DNA from: Leucobacter tenebrionis
GTDB lineage: Bacteria > Actinomycetota > Actinomycetes > Actinomycetales > Microbacteriaceae
Direction of reading: 5' to 3'
NCBI RefSeq assembly: GCF_019884725.1
Contig: NZ_CP082322.1
Coordinates: forward strand, 2,542,001 to 2,606,000
Length of the DNA stretch: 64,000 nucleotides
A model generated the notes under the pieces. That model did not search any database. It had not been told where the DNA came from and saw nothing but the letters and a program-made list of their open reading frames with translations. This document shows, piece by piece, positions 20,474-29,493 of the stretch (positions within the stretch are counted from its first letter, which is position 1; every line of letters begins with the position of its first letter). The translations under genes and the position numbers were made by a program.

Positions 20474-21623
20474 CAGCGAAGCCGGCGGCGCGGGCCCCGG
20501 GGGCAGCTTCGAGGTCGATGGTCAGGCCGTCGAGATCGACATGGCCGAGTGGGGGTGGGATCGGCCCACCTCGCAGCCGGGCGGCCGGGCGGGTGCAGCC
20601 GAGGACGACGGACGGGTGCGCCTGCAGAAGGCCCTCGCCCACGCGGGCGTCGCGTCGCGTCGCGCCTGCGAGACGCTCATCACGAGCGGGCGGGTGACGG
20701 TGAACGGCGAGGTGCAGCGCGAGCTGGGCAGCCGGATCGACCCCGAGCACGACGCCGTGCGCGTCGACGGCGTGGTCGTGCAGCTCGACGTGTCGAAGCG
20801 CTACTTCGTGCTCAACAAGCCGCGGGGCGTGGTCTCGACCATGCGCGACGAGAACGGACGCCCCGATCTGCGTGAGTTCGCGGATCGCGTCGACGACCGC
20901 CTCTACAACGTCGGCCGCCTCGACACCGACACGAGCGGGCTGCTCATCCTGACGAACGACGGGGACCTCGCGCACCGCCTCGCCCACCCGAGCTTCGGCG
21001 TGCAGAAGACCTACATCGCGAAGGTGCGCGGGCGCGTGACGGCCGCCGTGATCCAGCGCCTGCAAGACGGCGTGGATCTGGCAGACGGGCCGATCCGCGC
21101 CGATCGCGCGAGGCTGCTGCCCGACGGCTCGACCCGCTCGCACTCCCTCGTCGAGGTGACGCTGCACTCGGGCCGCAACCGCATCGTGCGCCGCATGCTG
21201 GCCGAGGTCGGACACCCGGTCGAGGAGCTGGTGAGGCGGCAGTTCGGCCCGCTGCACCTCGGTACGCTGCGCGTCGGGGAGATGCGCGAGCTGTCCGCCG
21301 CCGAGCGCGGGGCGCTGCTGTCGGCGGTCGAGGACGGGGGCTCTGGGGGCGGATCGGATTCCTCGCGGCGCTCGGGATCGCGCGGCAAGCCGGGTGCCAA
21401 GGGTGCCAAGGGCGGCAAAGGCGGTAAGGGCGGCCAGGGAGCGAAGGCTGCGAAGGACGGCTCGGGCGCCGCGGAGACGAACGGCGCGAAGGGTGCGGGC
21501 AAGCAGCGTCGCGGCGGTGCCATCAGTGCGGGCCGACCCGGCGACGGGAAGGGCGCCAGGGGCATGCGCGGGATTGCGGCTCGGGGCAACCCGCACGGCC
21601 GGCGCAAGCGGCCCTCGCGCTGA
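20460..21623 (+). CDS. rluB: Pseudouridine synthase, RluB family
   Basis: The 387-residue protein has an S4 domain (about residues 52-110, RLQKALAHAGVASRRACE) and a pseudouridine synthase domain with catalytic Asp in VGRLDTDTSGLLILTND. RluB enzymes modify 23S rRNA near position 2605. The last 95 or so residues are a Gly/Lys/Arg-rich tail (for example KGAKGGKGGKGGQGAK), probably disordered and RNA-binding; such tails occur in actinobacterial homologues. ATG 20460 lies within the scpB end (14-base overlap). In many actinobacteria the next genes are tyrA, cmk and der; here 13.6 kb of other DNA intervenes. Confidence 0.9.
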   Translation: MSRSDSEAGGAGPGGSFEVDGQAVEIDMAEWGWDRPTSQPGGRAGAAEDDGRVRLQKALAHAGVASRRACETLITSGRVTVNGEVQRELGSRIDPEHDAVRVDGVVVQLDVSKRYFVLNKPRGVVSTMRDENGRPDLREFADRVDDRLYNVGRLDTDTSGLLILTNDGDLAHRLAHPSFGVQKTYIAKVRGRVTAAVIQRLQDGVDLADGPIRADRARLLPDGSTRSHSLVEVTLHSGRNRIVRRMLAEVGHPVEELVRRQFGPLHLGTLRVGEMRELSAAERGALLSAVEDGGSGGGSDSSRRSGSRGKPGAKGAKGGKGGKGGQGAKAAKDGSGAAETNGAKGAGKQRRGGAISAGRPGDGKGARGMRGIAARGNPHGRRKRPSR

Positions 21624-21669
21624 CGCGCCGCGGTGCCGCCCCGTCCTGCCCCGCCCCGTCCTGCCCTGG

Positions 21670-22821
21670 CTACGCGCCGGGGCGGCTCGGCTCGAGGCTC
21701 GCGAGCGTGCCGAGGAGCGAGAGGGGCACGAGTGCGGGATCCGCGGCCCCGTCGCGCACGATCGCGGCGATGCGCGATCCGAGTTCGGACGTCGTCGCGC
21801 CCATGCCCGGCCCCGAGAGCTCCGGCAGCGAGGCCAGCACCTCGACTGTCGCGGCCTCGACCGCTCGCGCCGCGTCGGCCTCGCCGAGGTGGCCGAGCAT
21901 GAGCGCGAGAGACAGGATCGCGCCCGACGGGTTCGCCCAGCCCGTGCCGGCGATGTCGGGCGCGGAGCCGTGGATGGCCTCGAACATGCTGGGCGCGGAG
22001 CCGTCGAGGTTGAGGTTCGCGCTCGTCGCGACGCCGAGCCCTCCCTGGATGACGGCCCCGAGGTCGGTGATGATGTCGCCGAAGAGGTTGTCGGTGACGA
22101 CGACGTCGAAGCGTTCGGGCGCGAGCGGGAGGTGGAAGCACATAGCGTCCACGTGCACGTAGTCGGTCTCGACCTCGGGGTAGCGGGTGGCGACGTCGGC
22201 GACGACCTCCTGCCAGAGCTGCCCGGCCGCCACGAGGATGTTGGTCTTGTGGCAGAGCGTGAGGCGCTTGCGGCGAGCGGCCGCGAGGCGGAAGGCGAAG
22301 TCGACGACGCGCTCGATGCCGGGGCGGGTGTTCAGCGACTCCTGCATCGCGACCGCGTTCGGGGTGCCGGCGTGCACGGTCGAGCCGCGGCCGACGTAGG
22401 CGCCCTCGGTGTTCTCGCGCACGATCACGAGCTCGCAGCGCTCGGGCGTGAGACCGGCGATGGGGGTGGGCACCCCGGGGTAGAGGCGCACGGGGCGCAC
22501 GTTGGCGGCCTGCTGGAAGCGCTGGCGCATCTCGAGGATGAAGCCGCGCTCGAGGATGCCGGGGGTGACGCGCGGGTCGCCCATGGAGCCGAAGAGGATC
22601 GCGTCGGCTCCGCGCAGCTCATCCTCGAGCGCGGCGAAGAGCTCGCCGGTCTCGAGGTAGTGGTTCGCGCCGGCCGAATACTCGCGGCGCTCGGTGCGGA
22701 AGCCGTAGCGGGCCTCGGCCGCGTCGAGCACCTCGAGCGCGCAGCCGACGACCTCGGGACCGATGCCGTCGCCGGGTAGCACCGCGATCCGGTGCGCGGT
22801 GGTCTGGGGGGAGCGCGTCAT
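21670..22821 (-). CDS. Isocitrate/isopropylmalate dehydrogenase family protein (beta-decarboxylating)
   Basis: The 383-residue protein shows the family's PGDGIGPEV start, an RPVRLYPG loop, catalytic Tyr in RENTEGAYVG, Lys in CHKTNIL, and metal-binding Asp residues (DAMCFHL, DNLFGDIITDL). HGSAPDIAGTGWANP is the NAD site. LeuB normally has a leucine-rich substrate loop, whereas this protein has FQQAANVRPVRL, closer to LeuB-like or tartrate dehydrogenase paralogues. Being inside a catabolic island with its own operator argues against a leucine biosynthetic role. ATG 22821 has GGATCC upstream and is the last start before divergent promoter DNA. It converges with rluB. Confidence 0.82.
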   Translation of the reverse strand: MTRSPQTTAHRIAVLPGDGIGPEVVGCALEVLDAAEARYGFRTERREYSAGANHYLETGELFAALEDELRGADAILFGSMGDPRVTPGILERGFILEMRQRFQQAANVRPVRLYPGVPTPIAGLTPERCELVIVRENTEGAYVGRGSTVHAGTPNAVAMQESLNTRPGIERVVDFAFRLAAARRKRLTLCHKTNILVAAGQLWQEVVADVATRYPEVETDYVHVDAMCFHLPLAPERFDVVVTDNLFGDIITDLGAVIQGGLGVATSANLNLDGSAPSMFEAIHGSAPDIAGTGWANPSGAILSLALMLGHLGEADAARAVEAATVEVLASLPELSGPGMGATTSELGSRIAAIVRDGAADPALVPLSLLGTLASLEPSRPGA

Positions 22822-22902
22822 CGAGGATCCTTCCGTGGAGTGCGAGGGCGACGCGGCCGCGCGGCGGGCGTTGTTGCGTCGCAGATCTTGAACTATATTA
22901 AC

Positions 22903-22913
22903 TGGTAAGACCA
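22903..22913. promoter_or_regulatory. Putative GntR/FCD operator between the dehydrogenase and ALDH genes
   Basis: TGGTAAGACCA at 22903-22913 is a perfect TGGT-N3-ACCA palindrome, the core that FadR, PdhR and LldR-type GntR regulators recognise. The extended site TGGTAAGACCACT recurs with one change at 32220-32232 in front of the island's GntR gene. On the minus strand the sequence TTACCA, then TATAGT 16 bases on (near 22888), could be a promoter overlapped by the site. Confidence 0.7.
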
Positions 22914-23015
22914 CTCCTGGCGAGTGATCCGACCCGCTCTCCGTGCGCACGGCGGCCGCGACGCCGCGGCCGAGTCGCGCGGGATATCAGCAACCCGGCA
23001 GCAAGGATCCAGCCC

Positions 23016-24515
23016 ATGCACGCAACGCCCGCACGGCTCGCCCCCGCGGGAGCCCTCCCCATCGGCGCCGACTGGCGCGAGCTCCCCGACTCCGCCGACG
23101 TCGTTTTCCCCTACGACGGCAGCCTCGTGGGCCGGGCCCCCGTGAGCCGCGCCTCCGATTCCCACGACGCGCTGGACGCGGCCGAGGCCGCCCGGCCCGA
23201 GGTGGCGGCGCTCACCACGGCGCAGCGCAAGTCGATCCTCCTCGCGGTGCACGACCGGCTGCGGGCCGACGCGCAGCGCTTCGAGGACCTGCTCGTGCTC
23301 GAGACCGGCAAGCCCCGCGTCGACTGCCGCACCGAGGTGAGCCGCACGATCGTCACCCTGCAGGCCACGGCCGAGGAGGTGTCGCACGTGCACGGCGAGA
23401 CGGTTCCCCTCGACCTGCAGGAGCTCGGCCGCGGCATGATCGGCTACTACACCCGCAAGCCCGCGGGCGTCGTCGTCGGGATCGCCGGCTTCAACTACCC
23501 GGTGCTGCTCGCGACCCACAAGCTCGCCCCGGCGATCGCTGCCGGCTGCCCCGTCATCGTCAAGCCAGCCCCCAACACGCCGCTCGCCACGATCGAGCTC
23601 GTCGCGATCGTGCGCGAGGTGCTCGCCGAGCACGGCGTCACGGGCGCCGCGGTGCAGCTCGTGAACGGCGACCCCGAGGTGGGCGAGACGCTTGTGCGGG
23701 ATCCCCGCGCCCAGGTCGTCTCCTTCACGGGATCAGCGAAGATCGGACACCTCATCGCCGGTCAGGCGGCCCCCCGCAAGACGCTGCTCGAGCTCGGATC
23801 CAACACCGGCTTCATCGTCGCGGCCGACGCCGACGTCGAGGCCGCGGTTGACGCCGTGCTGCGCGGCGGCTTCTACGCGAACGGTCAGGCCTGCATCTCG
23901 GTGCAACGCGTGGTGCTCGAACGCCCCATCGCCGAGGCCTTCACCGCGCGGCTCGTCGCCCGAATGGCCGAGCTCGTCGTGGGCGACCCGCGCGACATCG
24001 AGACGAACGTGGCACCCGTCATCAACGCGGCGTCGGCGGAGCGGATCCGCGGTACCGTCGAGCGCGCGCTCGACGCGGGTGCGGAACTGCTCAGCCCGGC
24101 CGAACTCCCCGCTCCCGGTGCAGAGGCCTCGGGCGCATCCCTCGTGCCGCCGATCGTGCTCGGCGACGTGCCGCACGACGCGGAGGTCTGGCGCGAGGAG
24201 ATCTTCGGCCCGGTCGTCTGCCTCACCGTCGTCGACTCGGTCGACGCGGCGGTCGACCTGGTCAACGAGTCCCGCTACGGGCTGCAGGCCGCGATCTACA
24301 CGGCCTCGCTCGAGAGCGCCTTCGCCGCGGTCGAGCGCCTCGAGGTCGGCGGCGTCGTCGTGAACGAGATCCCGGGCTTCCGCTCCGACATCATGCCCTA
24401 CGGCGGCGTCAAGGACTCCGGCATCGGCCGCGAGGGCCCCCGTTACGCCATCGAGGAGTTCACCGTCACCCGCATGGCCATGATCCGCCCCGCACCCCGA
24501 AAGGTCACCGCATGA
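23016..24515 (+). CDS. NAD(P)-dependent aldehyde dehydrogenase
   Basis: The 499-residue protein is a full-length ALDH: Asn160 (GFNYP), cofactor Lys183 (IVKPAPNTPL), general base Glu259 (LELGSNTG) and nucleophile Cys293 (GQACISVQR). The loop SFTGSAKIGHLIA is typical of semialdehyde and benzaldehyde dehydrogenase groups. ATG 23016 has AAGGA upstream. The gene overlaps the following SDR by four bases (ATGA). With the SDR it should oxidise an alcohol or aldehyde to a carboxylate; the substrate is not known. Confidence 0.9.
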   Translation: MHATPARLAPAGALPIGADWRELPDSADVVFPYDGSLVGRAPVSRASDSHDALDAAEAARPEVAALTTAQRKSILLAVHDRLRADAQRFEDLLVLETGKPRVDCRTEVSRTIVTLQATAEEVSHVHGETVPLDLQELGRGMIGYYTRKPAGVVVGIAGFNYPVLLATHKLAPAIAAGCPVIVKPAPNTPLATIELVAIVREVLAEHGVTGAAVQLVNGDPEVGETLVRDPRAQVVSFTGSAKIGHLIAGQAAPRKTLLELGSNTGFIVAADADVEAAVDAVLRGGFYANGQACISVQRVVLERPIAEAFTARLVARMAELVVGDPRDIETNVAPVINAASAERIRGTVERALDAGAELLSPAELPAPGAEASGASLVPPIVLGDVPHDAEVWREEIFGPVVCLTVVDSVDAAVDLVNESRYGLQAAIYTASLESAFAAVERLEVGGVVVNEIPGFRSDIMPYGGVKDSGIGREGPRYAIEEFTVTRMAMIRPAPRKVTA

Positions 24516-25312
24516 ACGCCGTCCAGGCATCCCCCGACTACGCCCAGCTCTTCCGGCTCGACGGCCGCACCGCCGTCGTGGTGGGCGCCGGCGGTATCGG
24601 GCGCGAGGCCGCCCTGGCGCTCGCCGCCCACGGTGCGCGCCTGGTCATCGCCGACCTCTCACTCGACGCGGCGCAGGCCACCGTCGCCGCGATCGCGGAG
24701 CGCGGCGGCGAGGCGGAGGCGTACCGCCTCGACGTGCTGGACGATGCCGAGGTGGAGGCCGCGGCCGCGCGCTTCGGCGATGCTTCGGTGCTCGTGTTCA
24801 CGGCCGCGATGAACGTGCGCAAGCGTATGGAGGACTACACGATGGAGGAGTACGACCGCGTCGTGAACCTCAATCTGCGTTCGTCGTTCCAGCTGATCCG
24901 GCACTTCGGCAAGGCTTTCGCGGCGAACGGCGGCGGCTCCATCGTGGGCTTCGCGTCGATCCGCGCCCACGTCGTGGAGCCCGGACAGGGCGTCTACGCC
25001 GCCACCAAGGCCGGGCTGGTGCAGCTCGCGAAGACCGCCGCGGCCGAGTTCGGCGCGCGGGGGGTGCGGGTGAACGTCGTCGCCCCGGGGATCGTGGAGA
25101 CGCCGCTGACAGCGCAGATCAAGCAGGACGAGGCCTGGGACCGCGCCTACGCCACGAAGAGCGCACTCGGCCGCTGGTCGCGCCCCGACGAGCTGGCCGG
25201 AGCGGTCGTCTACCTCGCCTCGGACGCCTCCAGCTTCGTCACGGGCTCGACGCTGATGGTCGACGGCGGCTGGACCGCCATCGACGGTCGCTTCACCCCG
25301 CCGACTGCCTAG
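24512..25312 (+). CDS. Short-chain dehydrogenase/reductase
   Basis: The 266-residue SDR has a cofactor loop GAGGIG (residues 25-30, in place of the usual TGxxxGIG), Asp following beta-2 (VIADLS, NAD preference), a conserved Asn (AAMNVRKR) and the YAATK catalytic pair. The family C-terminus GSTLMVDGGWTA is present. It is translationally coupled to the ALDH and ends at a strong hairpin shared with the convergent amidase. It could supply the aldehyde for the ALDH by oxidising an alcohol. Confidence 0.9.
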   Translation: MNAVQASPDYAQLFRLDGRTAVVVGAGGIGREAALALAAHGARLVIADLSLDAAQATVAAIAERGGEAEAYRLDVLDDAEVEAAAARFGDASVLVFTAAMNVRKRMEDYTMEEYDRVVNLNLRSSFQLIRHFGKAFAANGGGSIVGFASIRAHVVEPGQGVYAATKAGLVQLAKTAAAEFGARGVRVNVVAPGIVETPLTAQIKQDEAWDRAYATKSALGRWSRPDELAGAVVYLASDASSFVTGSTLMVDGGWTAIDGRFTPPTA

Positions 25313-25332
25313 CGGCGCGGACCAGATAAAAG

Positions 25333-25386
25333 CGGAGTCCCGAAGTGCTGCTACTCGGGGAAGAGAAGCAGCACTTCGAGACTCCG
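25333..25386. terminator. Strong bidirectional terminator hairpin
   Basis: The left arm at 25333-25352 and right arm at 25367-25386 pair over 19 positions with a single C/A mismatch (CGGAGTC, then CGAAGTGCTGCT) around a 14-base loop. It separates the convergent SDR and amidase genes. Its first 12 bases match the hairpin at 4525. Confidence 0.85.
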
Positions 25387-25417
25387 TGTTGCTGCGAGCG
25401 GGTCGGTCGCGGCCGTC

Positions 25418-26818
25418 TTAGCGGATCTTCGACCAGTCGACCTCGGCGTCGGCGCCGCGCACCGTCTCGAACCAGTGCGCGACGCGCAGCAGTCGGTCGT
25501 CGGAGCCGATGGGACCGGCGATCTGCAGGCCGACGGTGCGGCCGTCGGCCTGGATGCCCGCGCCGACCGACACGGCCGGCTGCCCCGACATGTTGTAGGG
25601 CACAGTGAAGGAGATGTGCCCCATCGTCTGCAGCGGGTCGGTGATGGGCATCGGGTCCTCGGCGGCGAAGGCCGCGACGGGGGAGACCGGGGAGAGCACG
25701 AGGTCGTAGGGCGCTGTGGCGGCGCGGGTGAGGCGCGCCATCTCGTCTGCGCAGCCCCGGTTGCGCACCGTCTGCGCGGCGGAGAAGTCGGCGCCGGCCG
25801 AGCACCACTCCACGATGAAGGGCAGCACCAGCGCGCGGTCGGCCTTGCTCAGCGCCTCGAGGTCGGCGTAGGAGCGGCTGCGCCAGAAATCGACGAGCCC
25901 GTCGAGCACCTCGGCCGGCACGAACGGGGCGAGCGGCTCGACGATCGCGCCCGCGGCGGCGAAGCGCTCGGCCGCGGCCTCGATGAACGCGCGCGTCTCC
26001 GGCTCGACGGCCAGGCCCGAGCCCGCGTCGAGCTGCAGTGCGACCTGGAGGCCCGCCGGCTCGAGCGGCTCGAGCGACCACTCCATCGGCGGGTAGGGGC
26101 GGGTGAGGTAATCGCGCTCGTCGGGCCGAGCGACGATCGACATGAGGCGGATCGCGTCGGCGACGGTGCGGGTCATCGGGCCGGCCGCGCGCCCCGTGTA
26201 TGGCACGTCGAGCGGGATCAGGCCCTCGCTCGGCTTGAGCGCCGCGACGCCCTGCCAGGTGCCGGGCAGGCGGATCGAGCCGCCGATGTCGGTGCCGATG
26301 TGGAAGGGGCCGTAGCCGGCCGCCGCGGCGGTGCCCGCCCCCGCGCTCGAGCCGCCGGAGGTGAGCGACGGGTCGATGCCGTTGCGGGTGATCCCGTGCA
26401 GGCTCGAGACACCGGAGGAGAGCATGCCCCAGTCGGGCATCGTCGTCGAGCCGACGATGACGACGCCCGCCTCGAGCAGGCGGTCGGTGGTGGGCGCGTT
26501 GGCAGCGGCGACCGGCGGATTCGGCAGCGCCGTGCCCGAGGGCTTCGGCCGCCCCGCGCGCGCGATGTTCTCCTTGACCGTCGCGGGCACGCCGTCGAAC
26601 GGGCTGAGCGGCTCGCCCGCGGCCCAGCGCGCGGTCGACGCGGCGGCGTCGGCGCGCACCTCCTCGGGATCGTGCAGGTAGAGCGCGTTCAGCTCGGGCT
26701 CCCGCTCCGCGATGCGGGCGAGCACGCTCTCGGCGACCTCGCTCGGGGTGAGGCTGCCGTCGGCGTAGCGCTCAGCGAGGGTGGCGGCGTCGAGGGCGGA
26801 GAGGTCATTATGAGGCAT
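25418..26818 (-). CDS. Amidase signature family hydrolase
   Basis: The 466-residue protein has the Lys-cisSer-Ser triad of the family at Lys82 (PATVKENIA), Ser157 (TSGGSSAG) and Ser181 (GTDIGGSIRLPG), with the spacing seen in GatA (75 and 24 residues). A C-terminal block PAVSVGAGIQADG ends the domain. It is not GatA itself, as there are no gatC/gatB neighbours. It overlaps the upstream ABC ATPase gene by 11 bases, so it is the last gene of the importer operon and probably hydrolyses an amide brought in by that transporter. Confidence 0.9.
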   Translation of the reverse strand: MPHNDLSALDAATLAERYADGSLTPSEVAESVLARIAEREPELNALYLHDPEEVRADAAASTARWAAGEPLSPFDGVPATVKENIARAGRPKPSGTALPNPPVAAANAPTTDRLLEAGVVIVGSTTMPDWGMLSSGVSSLHGITRNGIDPSLTSGGSSAGAGTAAAAGYGPFHIGTDIGGSIRLPGTWQGVAALKPSEGLIPLDVPYTGRAAGPMTRTVADAIRLMSIVARPDERDYLTRPYPPMEWSLEPLEPAGLQVALQLDAGSGLAVEPETRAFIEAAAERFAAAGAIVEPLAPFVPAEVLDGLVDFWRSRSYADLEALSKADRALVLPFIVEWCSAGADFSAAQTVRNRGCADEMARLTRAATAPYDLVLSPVSPVAAFAAEDPMPITDPLQTMGHISFTVPYNMSGQPAVSVGAGIQADGRTVGLQIAGPIGSDDRLLRVAHWFETVRGADAEVDWSKIR

Positions 26819-28580
26819 GTGCGAGCTCCTGACGCAGGGTGAGGGACGATTCGATGAGCCGTCGGGTGTACGGGTGCTGCGGGTCGCGGTAGACGGTCTC
26901 CGTGTCGCCCGCCTCGACGATCTCGCCCGACTGCATCACGATCACGGAGTCGCAGAGGTGGCGCACGACGTTCAGGTCGTGGGAGACGAAGACGAGGGTG
27001 AGCCCGTACTCGTCGACGAGGTCGGCGAGCAGGTTGAGCACCTGCGCGCGCACCGACACGTCGAGGGCGCTGACGGGCTCGTCGGCCACGACCACCTCGG
27101 GGCGGCAGATCAGGGCCCGGGCGATCGAGATGCGCTGGCGCTGACCGCCCGAGAACTGGTGCGGGTACCGCTCCGCCGAAGAAGCTGGGAGGCCGACTGC
27201 CTCGAGCATCTCGGCGACCATGCGTGAGCGCTCGGCGGCGGTCTCGCGGCGGCCGGGTACGAGCAGCGGCTCGGCGATGATCTGCTCGACGGTCATGCGG
27301 GGATCGAGGGACCCCATCGGATCCTGGAACACGATCTGGAGCTGCTGCCGCAACTGGCGCAGCTGAGGCTCCCGCGCGCCCGCGACCTCGTTGCCGGCCA
27401 CGACGGCGCTGCCGGAAGTCGGCTGGTCGAGGCCCGCGAGGATGCGCAGCAGCGTCGACTTGCCCGAACCGGACTCGCCGACGACGCCGAGGCGGCCGCC
27501 GCGCGGCACCTCGAAGGAGATACCCTTGAGCGCCTGCACCTGTGGCGCCGGCTCGAACAGGCGCGTGCGGCCGCGCGTGTAGGTGCGCACGAGGTCGGTG
27601 ACGCGCATGACGGGTTCGGCGGCGGGGCTCGCGGGTGCCGGGCTGGTCGGCGGCACCGCGGATCCGGCCCCTTCTGACGCCTCCGCCGATCCCGCGCCCT
27701 CGCCGACCGCGGGCTCCTCCCCATCGACCGTCGGCGGCACGTAGTCCTGCGCGCTCGCGACAGTGAAGAGCCGCCCGTCGGCGTCCGTCGCCTCGAGGTC
27801 GGAGGCCGCGAGCAGGCCGCGCGTGTAGGGGTGCTGCGGATGCGTAAAGATCTCCTCGGTCGGACCCTCCTCGACCACCGTGCCCTGGTTCATCACGAGC
27901 ACGCGCGTGCACATGTTCGCGACGACCGCGAGGTCGTGGGTGATGAAGAGCAGGCCCGTGCCGCGCTCGCGCACGAGCTCGAGGATGAGGTCGAGCACCT
28001 GTCGCTGCACGGTAACGTCGAGCGCCGTGGTCGGCTCGTCGCAGAGCAGCAGCGCCGGATCGTTGGCGAGCGCCATGGCGAGCATGACGCGCTGCCGCTG
28101 GCCGCCCGACAGCTGGTGCGGGTAGGCCCGAGCCGCCTGCGCGGGATCGGGCAGCTTGACCGCATCGAGCATCTCGACGGCGCGGCGCCGCGCCTCCGTC
28201 TTCGAAGGCGCGAGCCGGTGCTGCAGCATGATCTCCGCGACCTGGTCACCTGCGCGCATGAGCGGGTTGAGCGCCGTCAGCGGCTCCTGGAACACCATCG
28301 CCATGTCGCGGCCGCGGATCCGCATGAGCTCCGACTCGGGGGCTTCGAGCAGGTTGCCGGCGTGGCCGTCGAGGCGCACCGTGCCGTCAGCGGTGACTCC
28401 GTTCGGCAGTAGGCCGAGCAGGGCGGTCGTGGTCATCGACTTGCCGGATCCCGACTCGCCGATGAGGCCGATCCGCTCGCCGTGCGCCATGTGCAGCGAG
28501 AAGTCGTGCACGAGCGTGCGGTGGGGCGTGCGGACGTTCAGGCTCTCGACCGAGAGCAGCGTCTTCGTTGCGGTGGTCAT
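26808..28580 (-). CDS. Dipeptide/oligopeptide ABC transporter, fused double ATPase (DppD-DppF type)
   Basis: The 590-residue protein has two complete nucleotide-binding domains. Domain 1 has Walker A GESGSGKS at residues 41-48 and signature LSGGQRQRV; domain 2 has a second GESGSGKSTLL at about residue 380 and FSGGQRQRI. Each is followed by the oligopeptide-binding C-terminal segment (HPQHPYTRGLL and DPQHPYTRRLI). A Pro/Ala/Glu-rich linker joins them. The fusion replaces separate DppD and DppF. ATG 28580 overlaps the upstream permease end by one base. Confidence 0.93.
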   Translation of the reverse strand: MTTATKTLLSVESLNVRTPHRTLVHDFSLHMAHGERIGLIGESGSGKSMTTTALLGLLPNGVTADGTVRLDGHAGNLLEAPESELMRIRGRDMAMVFQEPLTALNPLMRAGDQVAEIMLQHRLAPSKTEARRRAVEMLDAVKLPDPAQAARAYPHQLSGGQRQRVMLAMALANDPALLLCDEPTTALDVTVQRQVLDLILELVRERGTGLLFITHDLAVVANMCTRVLVMNQGTVVEEGPTEEIFTHPQHPYTRGLLAASDLEATDADGRLFTVASAQDYVPPTVDGEEPAVGEGAGSAEASEGAGSAVPPTSPAPASPAAEPVMRVTDLVRTYTRGRTRLFEPAPQVQALKGISFEVPRGGRLGVVGESGSGKSTLLRILAGLDQPTSGSAVVAGNEVAGAREPQLRQLRQQLQIVFQDPMGSLDPRMTVEQIIAEPLLVPGRRETAAERSRMVAEMLEAVGLPASSAERYPHQFSGGQRQRISIARALICRPEVVVADEPVSALDVSVRAQVLNLLADLVDEYGLTLVFVSHDLNVVRHLCDSVIVMQSGEIVEAGDTETVYRDPQHPYTRRLIESSLTLRQELAHAS

Positions 28581-29491
28581 CAGCTGCGGCTCCCGTTCAG
28601 CTTCGGGTCGAATCGATCGCGCAGGCCGTCGCCGAGCAGGTTGAATCCCATCACGGCGATCGCGATGGCGACGCCGGGCACGATCGCGAGCAGGGGGTGG
28701 GTGCCGAGGAACTGCTGCGACTCCTGCAGCATCCGGCCCCAGGAGGGGGTGGGCGGTGGCGTGCCGAGGCCCAGGAAGCTCAGGCCGGCCTCCGCGAGCA
28801 CGGCGAGCGCGAAGGAGACCGAGCACTGCACGACGACGATGCCGATGATGTTCGGCAGCACGTGCCGCAGTGCGATCCGGAACCGCGACTGGCTGGCGGC
28901 CCGCGCCGCGAGCACGTACTCGGTGTTCATCACCTGGAGGGTGCCGGACCGCGCGACCCGCGCGAATGCCGGGATCGTCGAGATGCCGATCGCGACCATC
29001 GCCGTGAGCGTCGAGGCGCCGAACACGGCAGCGAACATGATCGCGAGCAGCAGGGCCGGGAAGGCGAGCGCGATGTCGGAGGCGCGCATCACGACCTCCT
29101 CGATCCAGCCGCCGCGGATGCCGGCCAGGATGCCGAGCGGCGTGCCGACGAGCAGCGCGATCCCGACCGAGATGACGCCCACGAAGAGCGTGATGCGGGC
29201 GCCGACGAGCATGCCGGAGAAGAGGTCGCGGCCGTACTTGTCGGTGCCGAGGAAGTGCTCCGCGCTCGGACCCTGGAGACGGTCGGGAGCGTTCACCTGC
29301 ACGGGGTCGTAGGGGGTCCAGACGAACGACACGAGAGCGGCGACGACCACGAGGCCGACGAGGATGAGGCCGGCGATGAGCGTGGGGGAGAGGCGCCCGC
29401 GGGCGCGTCGGGAGCGGGGCGGGGTCGGGGCCGCGAGCGCGGTCGTGCGCGGGGCCTGCGACGGGGGCGTCGGAATGTGCTTCGTATCCAT
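28580..29491 (-). CDS. Peptide-type ABC transporter permease, DppC-like
   Basis: The 303-residue protein has a proline-rich cytoplasmic N-terminus, the DppC motif HFLGTDKYGRDLFSGM (about residues 87-102) and an EAA-like loop (AARAASQSRFRIALRHVLPN). About six membrane helices are visible. It pairs with the permease encoded 2 bases upstream. Confidence 0.92.
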   Translation of the reverse strand: MDTKHIPTPPSQAPRTTALAAPTPPRSRRARGRLSPTLIAGLILVGLVVVAALVSFVWTPYDPVQVNAPDRLQGPSAEHFLGTDKYGRDLFSGMLVGARITLFVGVISVGIALLVGTPLGILAGIRGGWIEEVVMRASDIALAFPALLLAIMFAAVFGASTLTAMVAIGISTIPAFARVARSGTLQVMNTEYVLAARAASQSRFRIALRHVLPNIIGIVVVQCSVSFALAVLAEAGLSFLGLGTPPPTPSWGRMLQESQQFLGTHPLLAIVPGVAIAIAVMGFNLLGDGLRDRFDPKLNGSRS

Positions 29492-29493
29492 GG

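Noticed and set aside
21670-22821. leuB assignment for the dehydrogenase
   Set aside because: The substrate loop departs from LeuB, and the gene lies in a catabolic island with a GntR-type operator and no other leucine genes; left as family only.
22822-23015. Riboswitch in the long leader of the ALDH gene
   Set aside because: No conserved riboswitch core or transcription-terminator pair was seen; the operator explains the region.
25418-26818. gatA assignment for the amidase
   Set aside because: The catalytic triad is shared by all amidase-signature enzymes; no gatB or gatC nearby and it is the last gene of an importer operon.
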